Assembly (NCBI RefSeq): GCF_003945545.1 | Contig: NZ_CP029617.1 | Location: 5,689,001 to 5,753,000 of the forward strand | Length of the DNA: 64,000 nt | Direction: 5' to 3' | DNA from: Streptomyces sp. WAC 01529 | GTDB lineage: Bacteria > Actinomycetota > Actinomycetes > Streptomycetales > Streptomycetaceae | Part shown: one piece after another, positions 27,213 to 38,063 of the stretch | Layout: each line of letters begins with the position of its first letter | How positions within the stretch are numbered: the first letter of the stretch is position 1 | The notes under the pieces: model-generated | Database searches by the model: none | What the model was told of the DNA's origin: nothing | The model's input: only the letters and a program-made list of their open reading frames with translations | Program-made: the position numbers and the translations under genes

Positions 27213-28802
27213 ATGGCGGAGCTCACGATCCGGCCGGAGGAGATCCGGGACGCGCTGGAGAACTTTGTCCAGGCGTACAAGCCGGACGCGGCCTCGCGCG
27301 AGGAGGTCGGTACGGTCACCGTCGCCGGCGACGGTATTGCCAAGGTCGAGGGCCTCCCCTCGGCGATGGCGAACGAGCTGCTGAAGTTCGAGGACGGCAC
27401 CCTCGGTCTCGCGCTGAACCTGGAAGAGCGCGAGATCGGCGCCGTCGTCCTCGGCGAGTTCAGCGGTATCGAGGAGGGCCAGCCGGTGCAGCGCACCGGT
27501 GAGGTGCTCTCCGTCGCCGTGGGCGAGGGTTACCTCGGCCGCGTCGTCGACCCGCTCGGCAACCCGATCGACGGCCTCGGCGAGATCGAGACCAGCGGAC
27601 GTCGCGCCCTCGAGCTGCAGGCACCGGGCGTCATGGCCCGTAAGTCGGTGCACGAGCCGATGGAGACCGGCTACAAGGCCGTCGACGCGATGACCCCGAT
27701 CGGCCGTGGTCAGCGTCAGCTGATCATCGGTGACCGCCAGACCGGCAAGACCGCCCTGGCCGTCGACACGATCATCAACCAGCGTGACAACTGGCGCACG
27801 GGCGACGTGAACAAGCAGGTGCGCTGCATCTACGTCGCCATCGGTCAGAAGGGCTCCACCATCGCCTCCGTGCGCGGTGCCCTGGAAGAGGCCGGCGCGC
27901 TGGAGTACACGACCATCGTCGCCGCCCCGGCGTCCGACCCGGCCGGCTTCAAGTACCTGGCGCCGTACACCGGCTCGGCCATCGGCCAGCACTGGATGTA
28001 CGAGGGCAAGCACGTCCTCATCGTCTTCGACGACCTCTCGAAGCAGGCCGACGCCTACCGCGCCGTGTCCCTGCTGCTGCGCCGCCCGCCGGGGCGCGAG
28101 GCCTACCCCGGTGACGTCTTCTACCTGCACTCGCGTCTGCTGGAGCGCTGCGCGAAGCTCTCCGACGAGCTGGGCAAGGGCTCGATGACGGGTCTGCCGA
28201 TCGTCGAGACCAAGGCGAACGACGTGTCGGCGTTCATCCCGACCAACGTCATCTCCATCACCGACGGCCAGTGCTTCCTGGAGTCGGACCTCTTCAACGC
28301 CGGTCAGCGCCCCGCGCTGAACGTCGGTATCTCCGTCTCCCGAGTCGGTGGTTCCGCGCAGCACAAGGCGATGAAGCAGGTCTCCGGCCGGCTGCGCGTG
28401 GACCTCGCCCAGTTCCGTGAGCTGGAGGCGTTCGCCGCCTTCGGTTCCGACCTGGACGCCGCGTCGAAGGCGCAGCTCGAGCGCGGCCAGCGCATGGTCG
28501 AACTGCTCAAGCAGCCGCAGTACGAGCCGATGGCGACCGAGGACCAGGTCGTCTCCGTGTGGGCCGGTACCACTGGTCGCATGGACGACGTCCCGGTGGG
28601 CGACATCCGCCGCTTCGAGAAGGAGCTCCTCGAGTACCTGCACCGCAAGGAGCAGGGCCTCATGACCTCCATCAAGGAGGGCGGCAAGATGTCGGACGAC
28701 ACCCTCCAGGCCGTCGGCGACGCCATCGTGGAATTCAAGAAGCAGTTCGAGACCTCGGACGGGAAGCTTCTCGGCGAGGACGCTCCGGCCGCCGCCAAGT
28801 GA
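27213..28802 (+). CDS. atpA: F-type ATP synthase subunit alpha
   Basis: 529 residues, regulatory nucleotide-binding subunit of F1. Walker A is [11 protein letters not shown], Walker [12 protein letters not shown]; the alpha-type signature [17 protein letters not shown] is present. The N-terminal beta barrel and C-terminal helical domain are complete. ATG 27213 has AAGGAGAG upstream and begins [11 protein letters not shown], the usual start; the frame is open further up. Confidence 0.98.
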   Translation: MAELTIRPEEIRDALENFVQAYKPDAASREEVGTVTVAGDGIAKVEGLPSAMANELLKFEDGTLGLALNLEEREIGAVVLGEFSGIEEGQPVQRTGEVLSVAVGEGYLGRVVDPLGNPIDGLGEIETSGRRALELQAPGVMARKSVHEPMETGYKAVDAMTPIGRGQRQLIIGDRQTGKTALAVDTIINQRDNWRTGDVNKQVRCIYVAIGQKGSTIASVRGALEEAGALEYTTIVAAPASDPAGFKYLAPYTGSAIGQHWMYEGKHVLIVFDDLSKQADAYRAVSLLLRRPPGREAYPGDVFYLHSRLLERCAKLSDELGKGSMTGLPIVETKANDVSAFIPTNVISITDGQCFLESDLFNAGQRPALNVGISVSRVGGSAQHKAMKQVSGRLRVDLAQFRELEAFAAFGSDLDAASKAQLERGQRMVELLKQPQYEPMATEDQVVSVWAGTTGRMDDVPVGDIRRFEKELLEYLHRKEQGLMTSIKEGGKMSDDTLQAVGDAIVEFKKQFETSDGKLLGEDAPAAAK

Positions 28803-28823
28803 CGTAAGGAAGGGACCTGACTC

Positions 28824-31183
<2,360 letters not shown>

Positions 31184-31314
31184 GCCGCGCAGCTCAACTC
31201 CGGAGAGGGGCGGGTCACACCCGCGGGGGCAGTGTCCCGCCCTTCTCCGTACGCCCACTAGAATTTGACCCAACACCCGGCGAAGCCGCCGGGTGGTGAC
31301 CCGAGGAGCCACCC

Positions 31315-31689
31315 TTGGCTGCTGAGCTGCATGTCGAGCTGGTCGCCGCGGACCGCAGTGTCTGGTCCGGCGAGGCCACCCTGGTCGTCGCGCGCACCAC
31401 GTCCGGCGACATCGGCGTCATGCCCGGTCACCAGCCGCTGCTCGGTGTGCTGGAGTCGGGCCCGGTGACCATTCGTACGAGCGATGGCGGCACGGTCGTC
31501 GCCGCTGTCCACGGGGGATTCATCTCCTTCGCGGACGACAAGCTGTCGCTGCTGGCCGAGATCGCGGAGCTGTCCGACGAGATCGACGTCCAGCGTGCGG
31601 AGCGGGCGCTGGAGCGCGCGAAGTCGGAGGCCGACGCCTCCGCCGAGCGGCGCGCCGACGTCCGACTGCGTGCGGTGGCGGCGCGCTGA
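31315..31689 (+). CDS. atpC: F-type ATP synthase subunit epsilon
   Basis: 124 residues: beta-sandwich (AELHVELVAADRSVWSGEA, GDIGVMPGHQPLLGVLESGP, VHGGFISFADDKLSLLAE) and two C-terminal helices rich in Arg and Ala. The start is TTG at 31315 with GAGGAG nine bases upstream. It ends the operon and is followed by a hairpin. Confidence 0.96.
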   Translation: MAAELHVELVAADRSVWSGEATLVVARTTSGDIGVMPGHQPLLGVLESGPVTIRTSDGGTVVAAVHGGFISFADDKLSLLAEIAELSDEIDVQRAERALERAKSEADASAERRADVRLRAVAAR

Positions 31690-31712
31690 CCCCAGCGCGC
31701 GGCGTAACGTGA

Positions 31713-31761
31713 CTCAGCCGCGGCCAGGTCCGGGAAGACTCCGGACCGGGTCGCGGCTGAG
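31713..31761 (+). terminator. Hairpin after atpC
   Basis: CTCAGCCGCG (31713-31722) pairs with CGCGGCTGAG (31752-31761), enclosing a second stem GGTCCGG/CCGGACC. There is no T run, as is common for high-GC terminators. Confidence 0.65.
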
Positions 31762-31794
31762 GCAATGCGGGTGCAATGTATTGGTCCGTTGTCG

Positions 31795-31808
31795 GTCGGT
31801 CGACCGAC
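31795..31808. promoter_or_regulatory. Perfect 14-bp palindrome upstream of the DUF2550 gene
   Basis: GTCGGTCGACCGAC reads identically on both strands and sits 26 bp before the ATG, where a repressor could block transcription or translation initiation. No regulator gene is adjacent. Confidence 0.35.
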
Positions 31809-31833
31809 AGTAGAGGCGAGGAGGTCGGTGCCG

Positions 31834-32283
31834 ATGATCCTCACTCTGCTCGTGTGCGGACTTGCTTTGATCGCGCTGGTTCTGGTGGGGCTCTTCGTCT
31901 TCGGACTGCGCCGCCGGCTGATCCAGCGTTCCGGCGGAACGTTCGACTGCTCCCTGCGCTGGGACGCGCCCGAGAAGGGCGACACCTCCGGCAAGGGCTG
32001 GGGGTACGGCGTCGCCCGCTACAACGGTGACCGCGTCGAGTGGTACCGCGTCTTCTCCTACGCTCCCCGCCCGCGCCGCGTCCTGGAGCGCTCGGCGATC
32101 GAGGTCGTCGACCGCCGCGCCCCGGACGGCGAGGAGGAGCTGGCCCTGCTCTCCGACGCCATCGTCCTGGGCTGCCTGCACCGTGGCGTCCGCCTGGAGC
32201 TGGCGATGAGCGAGGACGCGCTGACGGGCTTCCTGGCCTGGCTGGAGGCGGCGCCTCCCGGCCAACGTGTCAATGTGGCGTGA
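31834..32283 (+). CDS. DUF2550 family membrane protein
   Basis: 149 residues: one N-terminal membrane helix (about 2-24, ILTLLVCGLALIALVLVGLFVFG) then a basic RRRLIQRSGGTFDCSLRW and a cytoplasmic domain with GWGYGVARYNGDRVEWYRVFS. The family is actinobacterial and lies after atpC in many genomes, including Mycobacterium; its function is unknown. ATG 31834 is 9 bp after GAGGAGG; a GTG at 31828 is too close to that site. It converges with the chitinase gene. Confidence 0.85.
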   Translation: MILTLLVCGLALIALVLVGLFVFGLRRRLIQRSGGTFDCSLRWDAPEKGDTSGKGWGYGVARYNGDRVEWYRVFSYAPRPRRVLERSAIEVVDRRAPDGEEELALLSDAIVLGCLHRGVRLELAMSEDALTGFLAWLEAAPPGQRVNVA

Positions 32284-32286
32284 GTG

Positions 32287-32340
32287 AAGCCCCTGAAAGG
32301 GGCGCGGGGAACGGCGCGACCAGCCACAAACAACCCGCAG
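32287..32340. repeat. Dispersed Streptomyces intergenic repeat (fragment)
   Basis: AGCCCCTGAAAGGGGCGCGG followed by a GAAC-GCGCGACCAGCCACAA pattern. AGCCCCT/AGGGGC forms a small hairpin. I recognise this as a family repeated in Streptomyces intergenic regions, usually next to convergent gene ends; copy number cannot be checked here. Confidence 0.5.
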
Positions 32341-32348
32341 AACACAAA

Positions 32349-32389
32349 GAAGCCGGGGAGACAGGGGGCGATCCTGTCTCCCCGGCTTC
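32349..32389. terminator. Bidirectional terminator between DUF2550 gene and chitinase
   Basis: A perfect 17-bp stem: GAAGCCGGGGAGACAGG (32349-32365) with CCTGTCTCCCCGGCTTC (32373-32389), 7-nt loop. It ends both convergent transcripts. Confidence 0.85.
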
Positions 32390-32407
32390 GTTCCGGGGGG
32401 GTACGGA

Positions 32408-34285
32408 CTACTTCAGTCCGTCATTGATGGCAGTCACCAACTCACCGTTGGCCGTATCCCCACTGAACTCCCAGAAGAACGCACCGCCGAGCCCCTGCTC
32501 CTTGGCCCAGGTCATCTTGGAACGAACAGTCGACGGGGTGTCGTACGACCACCAGTTCGTACCGCAGTGCGCATACGCCGTACCGGCGACGGTCCCATTA
32601 GAGGGGCAGGAGTTCTTCAGCACCTTGTAGTCCTCGATGCCCGCCTCATACGTGCCCGGCGCCGCGCCCGTCGCGGAGCCTCCCGGCTCCTTCTGGGTGA
32701 CACCGGTCCACCCGCGCCCGTAGAAGCCGATGCCGAGCAGCAGCTTGGCGGAGGGCACTCCCTTGGCCTTCAGCTTGGCGATCGCGGCGGCCGAGTTGAA
32801 GCCCTCCTGCGGGATACCGGCGTAGGAGGTGAGCGGCGAGTGCGGCGCGGTCGGGCCCTTCGCCGCCCACGCGCCGAAGAAGTCGTACGTCATCACGTTG
32901 TACCAGTCGGCGTACTGCGCCGCGCCCCCGTAGTCCGCGGCGTCGATCTTGCCGCCGTTGGAGCCGTCCGCGGTGATGGCGGCGGTGACGAGGTTCTTGG
33001 CGCCGAACTCGTTGCGGAACGCCTGCATCATCGTCTTGAAGACGGCCGGGCCCGAGGTGTCGCAGGTCAGGCCGCAGGCGTTCGGGTACTCCCAGTCCAG
33101 GTCGACGCCGTCGAAGACGTCGGCCCAGCGCGGGTCCTCGACCAGGTCGTGGCAGGACTTGGCGAAGGCCGCCGGGTTCTTCATGGCGTCGGTGAAGCCG
33201 CCGGACCAGGTCCAGCCGCCGAAGGACCAGAGGATCTTGATGTGCGGGTACTTGGCCTTGAGCTTGCGCAGCTGGTTGAAGTTGCCGCGCAGGGGCTGGT
33301 CCCAGGTGTCGGCCACGCCGTCCACGGACTGGTCGGCCGTGTACGCCTTGTCGGTCGCCGCGTAGGCGTCGCCCATGGTGCACTTGCCGTTCTGGACGTT
33401 GCCGAAGCTGTAGTTGATGTGGGTGATCTTGGCGGCCGAGCCGGAGGTCGCGATGTTCTTCGCGTGGTAGTTGCGCTGGTAGACGCCCCACTCGGTGAAG
33501 TAGCCGAGCTTGACCTTGTCGCCGGGGCCGGGGCCCGGGTCGCCGCCGCCCGTGGTGCGGACCTTGACGGCGCCGCTGGCGGGACCGGTCTGGTCGGCGG
33601 TGTCGCGGGCCTGGACGGTGTACGAGTAGTCCGTGCCCGCGGTCAGCCCGCTGTCGCTGTACGAGGTGCCCGTCACCGTGCCGACCTTGGCGCCGTCGCG
33701 CAGGACGTCGTAGTTCTTGACGCCCTTGTCGTCGGTGGCGGCCTTCCAGTCGAGCTTCACCGAGGTGTCGGTGACGCCGGACGCGGTCGGGGTGCCGGGG
33801 GCGCTCGGCGGGTTGTCGCCGGGGACGCTGCCGCCGTCACAGCTGCCGCCGTTGAGGGTGCACTTGGAGGGGGCGCCGGGGCCCGTGCCGTTGAAGCCGA
33901 AGGAGACCGAGGCGCCGGGGGCGAGCGTCCCGTTCCAGGAGAGGTTCTTGCCGGTCCAGCGGGTGCCGGAGTTGGTGACGGTGGCGTCCCAGGCCGAGGT
34001 CACCTTGGTGTCGGCGGGGAAGTCCCACTGGACGTTCCAGGAGCTGAGCGTGGTGGTGCCGGTGTTCTTGATGGTCCACTTGCCCTCGAAGCCGTTGCCC
34101 CAGTCCTGGGTCTTGGCGTAGGTGGCGGTGGCCTCGGGGGCGGCGTCGGGGGCCGCCTCGGCGGGAGCACCGAGGGCGACCAGGGTGGCGATCGGCAGCA
34201 GCAGCGTGGTCAGTCCGGCCACTGCTCGGTGCCTGAGTCTGAGTCTTGGGCCTGTGCTGCCCGTGGTGCTCTGTGTGAAGCGCAC
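32408..34285 (-). CDS. chiC: Secreted chitinase: CBM2 - FnIII - GH18
   Basis: 625 residues. A Sec signal peptide (basic start, hydrophobic core LTTLLLPIATLVAL, AEA-type cleavage) leads into a family 2 cellulose/chitin-binding module (about 45-145, ATYAKTQDWGNGFEGKWTI), a linker, a fibronectin III domain (SAPGTPTASGVTDTSVKLDW), another Gly/Pro linker and a GH18 catalytic domain. The catalytic motif is DGVDLDWEYP with acid Glu399, and SFGGW precedes it. It hydrolyses chitin outside the cell. GTG 34285 has GAGGAG upstream. Domain order and the adjacent sensor kinase/regulator pair match Streptomyces chiC. Confidence 0.94.
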   Translation of the reverse strand: MRFTQSTTGSTGPRLRLRHRAVAGLTTLLLPIATLVALGAPAEAAPDAAPEATATYAKTQDWGNGFEGKWTIKNTGTTTLSSWNVQWDFPADTKVTSAWDATVTNSGTRWTGKNLSWNGTLAPGASVSFGFNGTGPGAPSKCTLNGGSCDGGSVPGDNPPSAPGTPTASGVTDTSVKLDWKAATDDKGVKNYDVLRDGAKVGTVTGTSYSDSGLTAGTDYSYTVQARDTADQTGPASGAVKVRTTGGGDPGPGPGDKVKLGYFTEWGVYQRNYHAKNIATSGSAAKITHINYSFGNVQNGKCTMGDAYAATDKAYTADQSVDGVADTWDQPLRGNFNQLRKLKAKYPHIKILWSFGGWTWSGGFTDAMKNPAAFAKSCHDLVEDPRWADVFDGVDLDWEYPNACGLTCDTSGPAVFKTMMQAFRNEFGAKNLVTAAITADGSNGGKIDAADYGGAAQYADWYNVMTYDFFGAWAAKGPTAPHSPLTSYAGIPQEGFNSAAAIAKLKAKGVPSAKLLLGIGFYGRGWTGVTQKEPGGSATGAAPGTYEAGIEDYKVLKNSCPSNGTVAGTAYAHCGTNWWSYDTPSTVRSKMTWAKEQGLGGAFFWEFSGDTANGELVTAINDGLK

Positions 34286-34365
34286 GAGGTGCTCCTCGGG
34301 TGAGATCCGGGGGTTCGGGGGTGGGACCCTGCGCCGCCCGTGAGCACGCAAAGACGTGGGGAGTG

Positions 34366-34384
34366 CTCACCGCAGTGCGGTGAG
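34366..34384. promoter_or_regulatory. 19-bp inverted repeat at the chitinase transcription start region
   Basis: CTCACCGCA-G-TGCGGTGAG is a perfect palindrome about one central base. It lies just downstream of, and slightly overlapping, the -10 element of the chitinase promoter, so it is either an operator or the first hairpin of the mRNA. Confidence 0.4.
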
Positions 34385-34411
34385 AATAGAAAGGTCTGGA
34401 CCAACGGTCAA
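34383..34411 (-). promoter_or_regulatory. Chitinase promoter with DasR-type box
   Basis: On the minus strand TTGACC (34406-34411) and TATTCT (34383-34388) are 17 bp apart, an excellent vegetative promoter. The spacer carries TTGGTCCAGACCT (about 34391-34404), matching the pyrimidine-type chitinase direct repeat and the DasR-responsive element AGTGGTCTAGACCACT. A second half-like copy, TGGTTCAACCTC, lies just upstream at about 34412-34424. DasR, the GntR-type N-acetylglucosamine sensor, represses chitinase genes of Streptomyces through such sites. Confidence 0.7.
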
Positions 34412-34473
34412 GAGGTTGAACCACTGACCGGATCGCTCCGGCGCCGCACGGGCCGGGCGCCGACGGGTGACTT

Positions 34474-35124
34474 TCAGACACCCAACTCCTGCGCCAGGAC
34501 GGCCGCTTGGACCCGGCTGCGCAGCTCCAGCTTGGCGAGCATCCGGCTCACGTGCGTCTTCACCGTCGCCTCCGCCATGGAGAGCCGGGCCGCGATCTCC
34601 GCGTTCGACAGGCCCTCGCCGATGCAGGACAAGACCTCGCGCTCGCGCCGCGTCAGGCTCTGCAGGACGGCCGGGTCCGGCCCGTTCTCCCTGCGTACGG
34701 CCTTCGGCGGGGCCGCGAACTCGGCGATCAGACGGCGGGTGACGGCCGGGGCGATCAGGCCCTCGCCGCGCGCGACCGTACGGACCCCTTCCAGGAGGTC
34801 CTTCGCCTCGGTGTTCTTCAGGAGGAACCCCGAGGCGCCCGCCCGCAGCGCCCCGAAGACGTACTCGTCGAGATCGAAGGTGGTCAGGACGAGGACGTCC
34901 GCGAGCTGCTCGGAGACGACCTGGCGCGTTGCCGACACCCCGTCGAGGCGCGGCATCTGGATGTCCATCAGGACCAGATCGGGACGGAGTTCGCGGGCGA
35001 GCGCCACGGCCTGCTCGCCGTCCGCCGCCTCACCGACCACCTCGATGTCGGCCGCGCTGCGCAGGATCAGGACGAGTCCCGCCCGTACGGCTGACTGGTC
35101 CTCGGCGACTAGTACCCGGATCAT
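34474..35124 (-). CDS. chiR: NarL/FixJ-type response regulator next to the chitinase
   Basis: 216 residues: receiver domain with acidic Glu8-Asp9 (VAEDQ), phospho-acceptor Asp54 in LVLMDIQMP, and Lys in GFLLKNT; then a LuxR-type helix-turn-helix (LTRREREVLSCIGEGLSNAEIAARL, ATVKTHVSRML). The ATG overlaps the kinase stop (ATGA), so the pair is coupled. By position next to the chitinase it corresponds to the ChiR regulator of Streptomyces chiC; the regulatory link is inferred. Confidence 0.9.
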   Translation of the reverse strand: MIRVLVAEDQSAVRAGLVLILRSAADIEVVGEAADGEQAVALARELRPDLVLMDIQMPRLDGVSATRQVVSEQLADVLVLTTFDLDEYVFGALRAGASGFLLKNTEAKDLLEGVRTVARGEGLIAPAVTRRLIAEFAAPPKAVRRENGPDPAVLQSLTRREREVLSCIGEGLSNAEIAARLSMAEATVKTHVSRMLAKLELRSRVQAAVLAQELGV

Positions 35125-36332
35125 TCCTTGGCTCCTTCGTCCGCGGGGTCGACCGGCAGGGTCACGGAGACGATCCAGACCTTGCCGCCGCCCTCGGTCA
35201 TGGGGCTGGTCTCGGGGCCCGACTCGAAGGTGCCGCCGAGCAGTTCGGTGCGTTCGCGCATGCCGACGAGCCCGGCCCCCGAGCCGGGCGCGCGGGGGCC
35301 CGTCGGGTCGTCGTAGGGGCTGGTCACGCGGACGGTCAGGGCGCGCGGCGCCTGGACGAGCGAGACGGTGACGCGGCCCGGGGATGCGTGCTTGAGGGCG
35401 TTGGTCAGGGACTCCTGGACGATGCGGTACGCCGCCAGCTCGACCGGCGCGGGCAGCTTCGGGCCCTGCGGGTCGCGGACGTCGTCGAGCGTGATGTCCA
35501 GGCCGTCCCTCCGGGCGCCCGCGAGGAGGGCGCCGAGGCCGTCGAGGGTGGGGGCCGCGGCCGGTTCCAGGTCGCCGCTGTCGTCGCGCAGGATGCCGAT
35601 GAGGCGGCGCATCTCGGCCAGCCCCTCGACGCTGTTCTCCCGGATGACGGCGAGGGCGTCCTGGCTGGTCTTGGGGTCGTCCAGGGAGAGGGCGGCCGTG
35701 GAGTGGATGGCGATCGCGGAGAGGTGGTTGGCGACCATGTCGTGCAGCTCGCGGGCCATCCTGGCGCGCTCGGCGGTGACGGCCTGGACGCGGTCCATCT
35801 CGGCGAGCAGCGCGGTCTGCTCGGCCCGCAGCTTCGCCGCGGCGGTCGCCTCGCGGTGGTTGCGCACCAGGACGCCGGTGGTGGCGGGCGCGAAGGAGAT
35901 CGCGGCGGTGACGGCGCCGATCAGGACCGCCTCCGGCTCCCGGAACCACGCGAAAAACCCGACGGTGGCCGCCACCGTCACCAGGCCCGTGGTGACCGGG
36001 ATGCGCCGGGCGGCGGCCGGGGTGCCGTAGACCACGGCCGCGTACACCACGTCCGTGAACATCAGGATCGACGCGAGGTTGCCCGCGGTGAACTGGTCCG
36101 CCACCACGGCGAGGGTGCCGACGGCCAGGGCGAGCTGCGGTCTGCTGCTGCGCAGCAGCTCCATGCCGACGAGGGTGGCCATGGGGACCAGCGCCCAGTC
36201 GATGCCGAGCGGTCTGCCGATCTGTGAGTGCAGCCCGAGCGCCCACAGCGCGAGCCCGCACAGCAGGCTGCCCACGGCGATGCGTACGTCGACGCGCTGG
36301 GGGCGGGGGAGGGACACGGCCATGCCCTCCAT
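35121..36332 (-). CDS. chiS: Sensor histidine kinase (HisKA_3 type)
   Basis: 403 residues: about five membrane segments in the first 155 residues with little extracytoplasmic sequence, a short coiled linker, the dimerisation/phosphoacceptor helix ERARMARELHDMVANHLSAI with His197, and an HATPase domain (ESLTNALKHASPG; GSGAGLVGMRERTELLGG). It phosphorylates the response regulator downstream. Start uncertain: ATG 36332 or the in-frame ATG three codons later; neither has a good ribosome binding site. Confidence 0.9.
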   Translation of the reverse strand: MEGMAVSLPRPQRVDVRIAVGSLLCGLALWALGLHSQIGRPLGIDWALVPMATLVGMELLRSSRPQLALAVGTLAVVADQFTAGNLASILMFTDVVYAAVVYGTPAAARRIPVTTGLVTVAATVGFFAWFREPEAVLIGAVTAAISFAPATTGVLVRNHREATAAAKLRAEQTALLAEMDRVQAVTAERARMARELHDMVANHLSAIAIHSTAALSLDDPKTSQDALAVIRENSVEGLAEMRRLIGILRDDSGDLEPAAAPTLDGLGALLAGARRDGLDITLDDVRDPQGPKLPAPVELAAYRIVQESLTNALKHASPGRVTVSLVQAPRALTVRVTSPYDDPTGPRAPGSGAGLVGMRERTELLGGTFESGPETSPMTEGGGKVWIVSVTLPVDPADEGAKE

Positions 36333-36477
36333 CCAACACGGCGGGGCGGCGCCACGCGTGATCCCCGGGGAGGAAGCGCCCGGTACATCGAAGGATGCAG
36401 TGCCACTTCGTCACTGGCGACGATGATCGGGGCCCGGCCCGGCGGGAGCCTTGAGAGGTGACCGAGAGGAGCGAGCC

Positions 36478-37056
36478 GTGATCGTCACGCTGATCATCAT
36501 CTGCGAGGTCGGATTCTGGGTGCTGCTGGCCGCGGGCCTCGCCGCCCGCTATCTGCTGCGGATGCCGCGCCCCGGCCTCGCGCTCCTGCTGTGCGAGCCG
36601 CTGCTGGAGGTCCTGCTGCTCGTCGTGACCGCCGTCGACCTGAGGAACGGCGCCGACCCGAGCTGGAAGCACGGCCTCGCCGCGGTCTACATCGGCTACA
36701 CCGTCGGGCACGGCCACCGCACGGTGAAGTGGCTCGACGGCCACGCGGCGCACCGCTTCCACGGCATGCCGCTGCCGCGCCCGCCGCGCTACGGCAAGGC
36801 CCGCGCCCTGCACGAGGCCAAGATCTGGCTCGGTACCGCCGTCGCGGCGGTGGTCGCGACCGGGCTGCTGCTGCTCGCCATGTGGTACGTGGACGACCCG
36901 GCCCGCACCTCGTCGCTGGAGGCGTGGATGCACACGGCCTGGCGGACGGCGGGCATCCACGGCCTGGTCGCGCTGAGCTACGCGGTGTTCCCGAGGCGGG
37001 ACCCGGCCCCGGCGCCGGGGGAGCGGGACGGGGACCGGCCCCTCACGAGGACCTGA
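36478..37056 (+). CDS. Integral membrane protein of unknown function
   Basis: 192 residues with about four hydrophobic segments (3-25, 33-50, 113-135, 155-172) and a central His/Arg-rich loop (GYTVGHGHRTVKWLDGHAAHRFHG). I recognise no family. GTG 36478 is chosen because GAGAGGA lies 7 bp upstream. It is divergent from the sensor kinase gene and ends 6 bp from the convergent adenosyltransferase gene. Confidence 0.8.
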   Translation: MIVTLIIICEVGFWVLLAAGLAARYLLRMPRPGLALLLCEPLLEVLLLVVTAVDLRNGADPSWKHGLAAVYIGYTVGHGHRTVKWLDGHAAHRFHGMPLPRPPRYGKARALHEAKIWLGTAVAAVVATGLLLLAMWYVDDPARTSSLEAWMHTAWRTAGIHGLVALSYAVFPRRDPAPAPGERDGDRPLTRT

Positions 37057-37062
37057 CGGGCC

Positions 37063-37635
37063 CTAGCGCTCGCCGCCCGGCACCCACAGCACGTCCCCCA
37101 GCTCCTTGTTGGCCGTACGGGCCAGGATGAACAGGAGGTCGGAGAGGCGGTTGAGGTAGGTGGCGGTCAGTGGGTTCATGGTCTCGCCGTGGGTCTCGAA
37201 CGCCGCCCACGTGGACCGCTCGGCCCGCCGCACCACCGTGCACGCCTGGTGCAGCAGCGCGGCGCCCGGCGTGCCGCCCGGCAGGATGAAGCTGCGCAGC
37301 TTCTCCAGCTCTTCCAGGAAGCGGTCGCAGTCGGCCTCCAGCTTGTCGATGTAACTCTGCTCGACGCGCAGCGGCGGATACTCCGGGTCCTCGACGACCG
37401 GCGTGGACAGGTCGGCGCCCACGTCGAAGAGGTCGTTCTGGACCCGTACGAGGACCTTCACGACCTCCTCGTCGAGCCGGCCGAGCGCGATCGCCGTGCC
37501 GATGGCCGCGTTGGCCTCGTTGGCGTCGGCGTACGCCCCGATCCGCGGGTCGGTCTTGGCGGTGCGGCTCATGTCGCCGAGGGCTGTGGTGCCCTGGTCG
37601 CCGGTCCTGGTGTAGATGCGCGTCAGATTGACCAT
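37063..37635 (-). CDS. Cob(I)alamin adenosyltransferase (PduO type)
   Basis: 190 residues. N-terminal TRIYTRTGDQGTTALGD is the ATP-binding signature; RVQNDLFDVGADLSTP, LPGGTPGAALLHQACTVVRRAER and the C-terminal NRLSDLLFILARTANK complete the five-helix trimeric enzyme. It attaches the 5'-deoxyadenosyl group of ATP to cobalamin, supplying coenzyme B12 to enzymes such as methylmalonyl-CoA mutase, whose accessory genes (epimerase, meaB) are 21 kb away. It lies 14 bp after the small membrane gene on the same strand. Confidence 0.95.
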   Translation of the reverse strand: MVNLTRIYTRTGDQGTTALGDMSRTAKTDPRIGAYADANEANAAIGTAIALGRLDEEVVKVLVRVQNDLFDVGADLSTPVVEDPEYPPLRVEQSYIDKLEADCDRFLEELEKLRSFILPGGTPGAALLHQACTVVRRAERSTWAAFETHGETMNPLTATYLNRLSDLLFILARTANKELGDVLWVPGGER

Positions 37636-37649
37636 GCGGGCCAGCGTAG

Positions 37650-37892
37650 TCAGAAGGGCATGCGGCCCCGGGCCCGGCGGCCTGCGGAACCGCTGTGGCC
37701 CACCGCCTTGGAGCTGCTGCGGAAGGGCTTGCTGAAGATCCGGCCGAGGATGCCGGGGGCCTTGCCGCCGGCGCGCGAACCGGCTCCCAGGGTGCGCTGG
37801 GTGCCGCGTTCGGGGTGCCGGGAGAGGCGGGGGACGAGGAAGGCGAGGACGGCCAGGACGACGCAGACGGCGACGATACCGACAACCATCAT
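37650..37892 (-). CDS. Small single-pass membrane protein
   Basis: 80 residues: one membrane helix at the start (MMVVGIVAVCVVLAVLAFLV) and a basic, Gly/Arg/Ser-rich cytoplasmic tail including a central LGRIFSKPFRSSSK stretch. AAGGAG lies upstream of the double ATG. Function unknown. It is placed directly before the adenosyltransferase gene, probably in one transcript. Confidence 0.75.
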   Translation of the reverse strand: MMVVGIVAVCVVLAVLAFLVPRLSRHPERGTQRTLGAGSRAGGKAPGILGRIFSKPFRSSSKAVGHSGSAGRRARGRMPF

Positions 37893-38063
37893 GACGGGCT
37901 CCTTGCGGTGGGGTATGTCTGCCGTGTGCCCCGCCGGCCACGGCCCATGCGCCGACCGCGGCCCGCCCGTGCGGCGGGGGTACAGTCGGCTCGCCGCTCA
38001 GCCCGTGCCGGACCGGGCGCCGCGGCCCGACGCTTCCTCGTCGTGTTCCGGCCAGGGAATGCC

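Noticed and set aside
32567-34303. Frame of about 580 codons opposite the chitinase
   Set aside because: Val/Gly/Ala-rich without motifs; the chitinase on the minus strand has a signal peptide, three domains, a promoter and a terminator.
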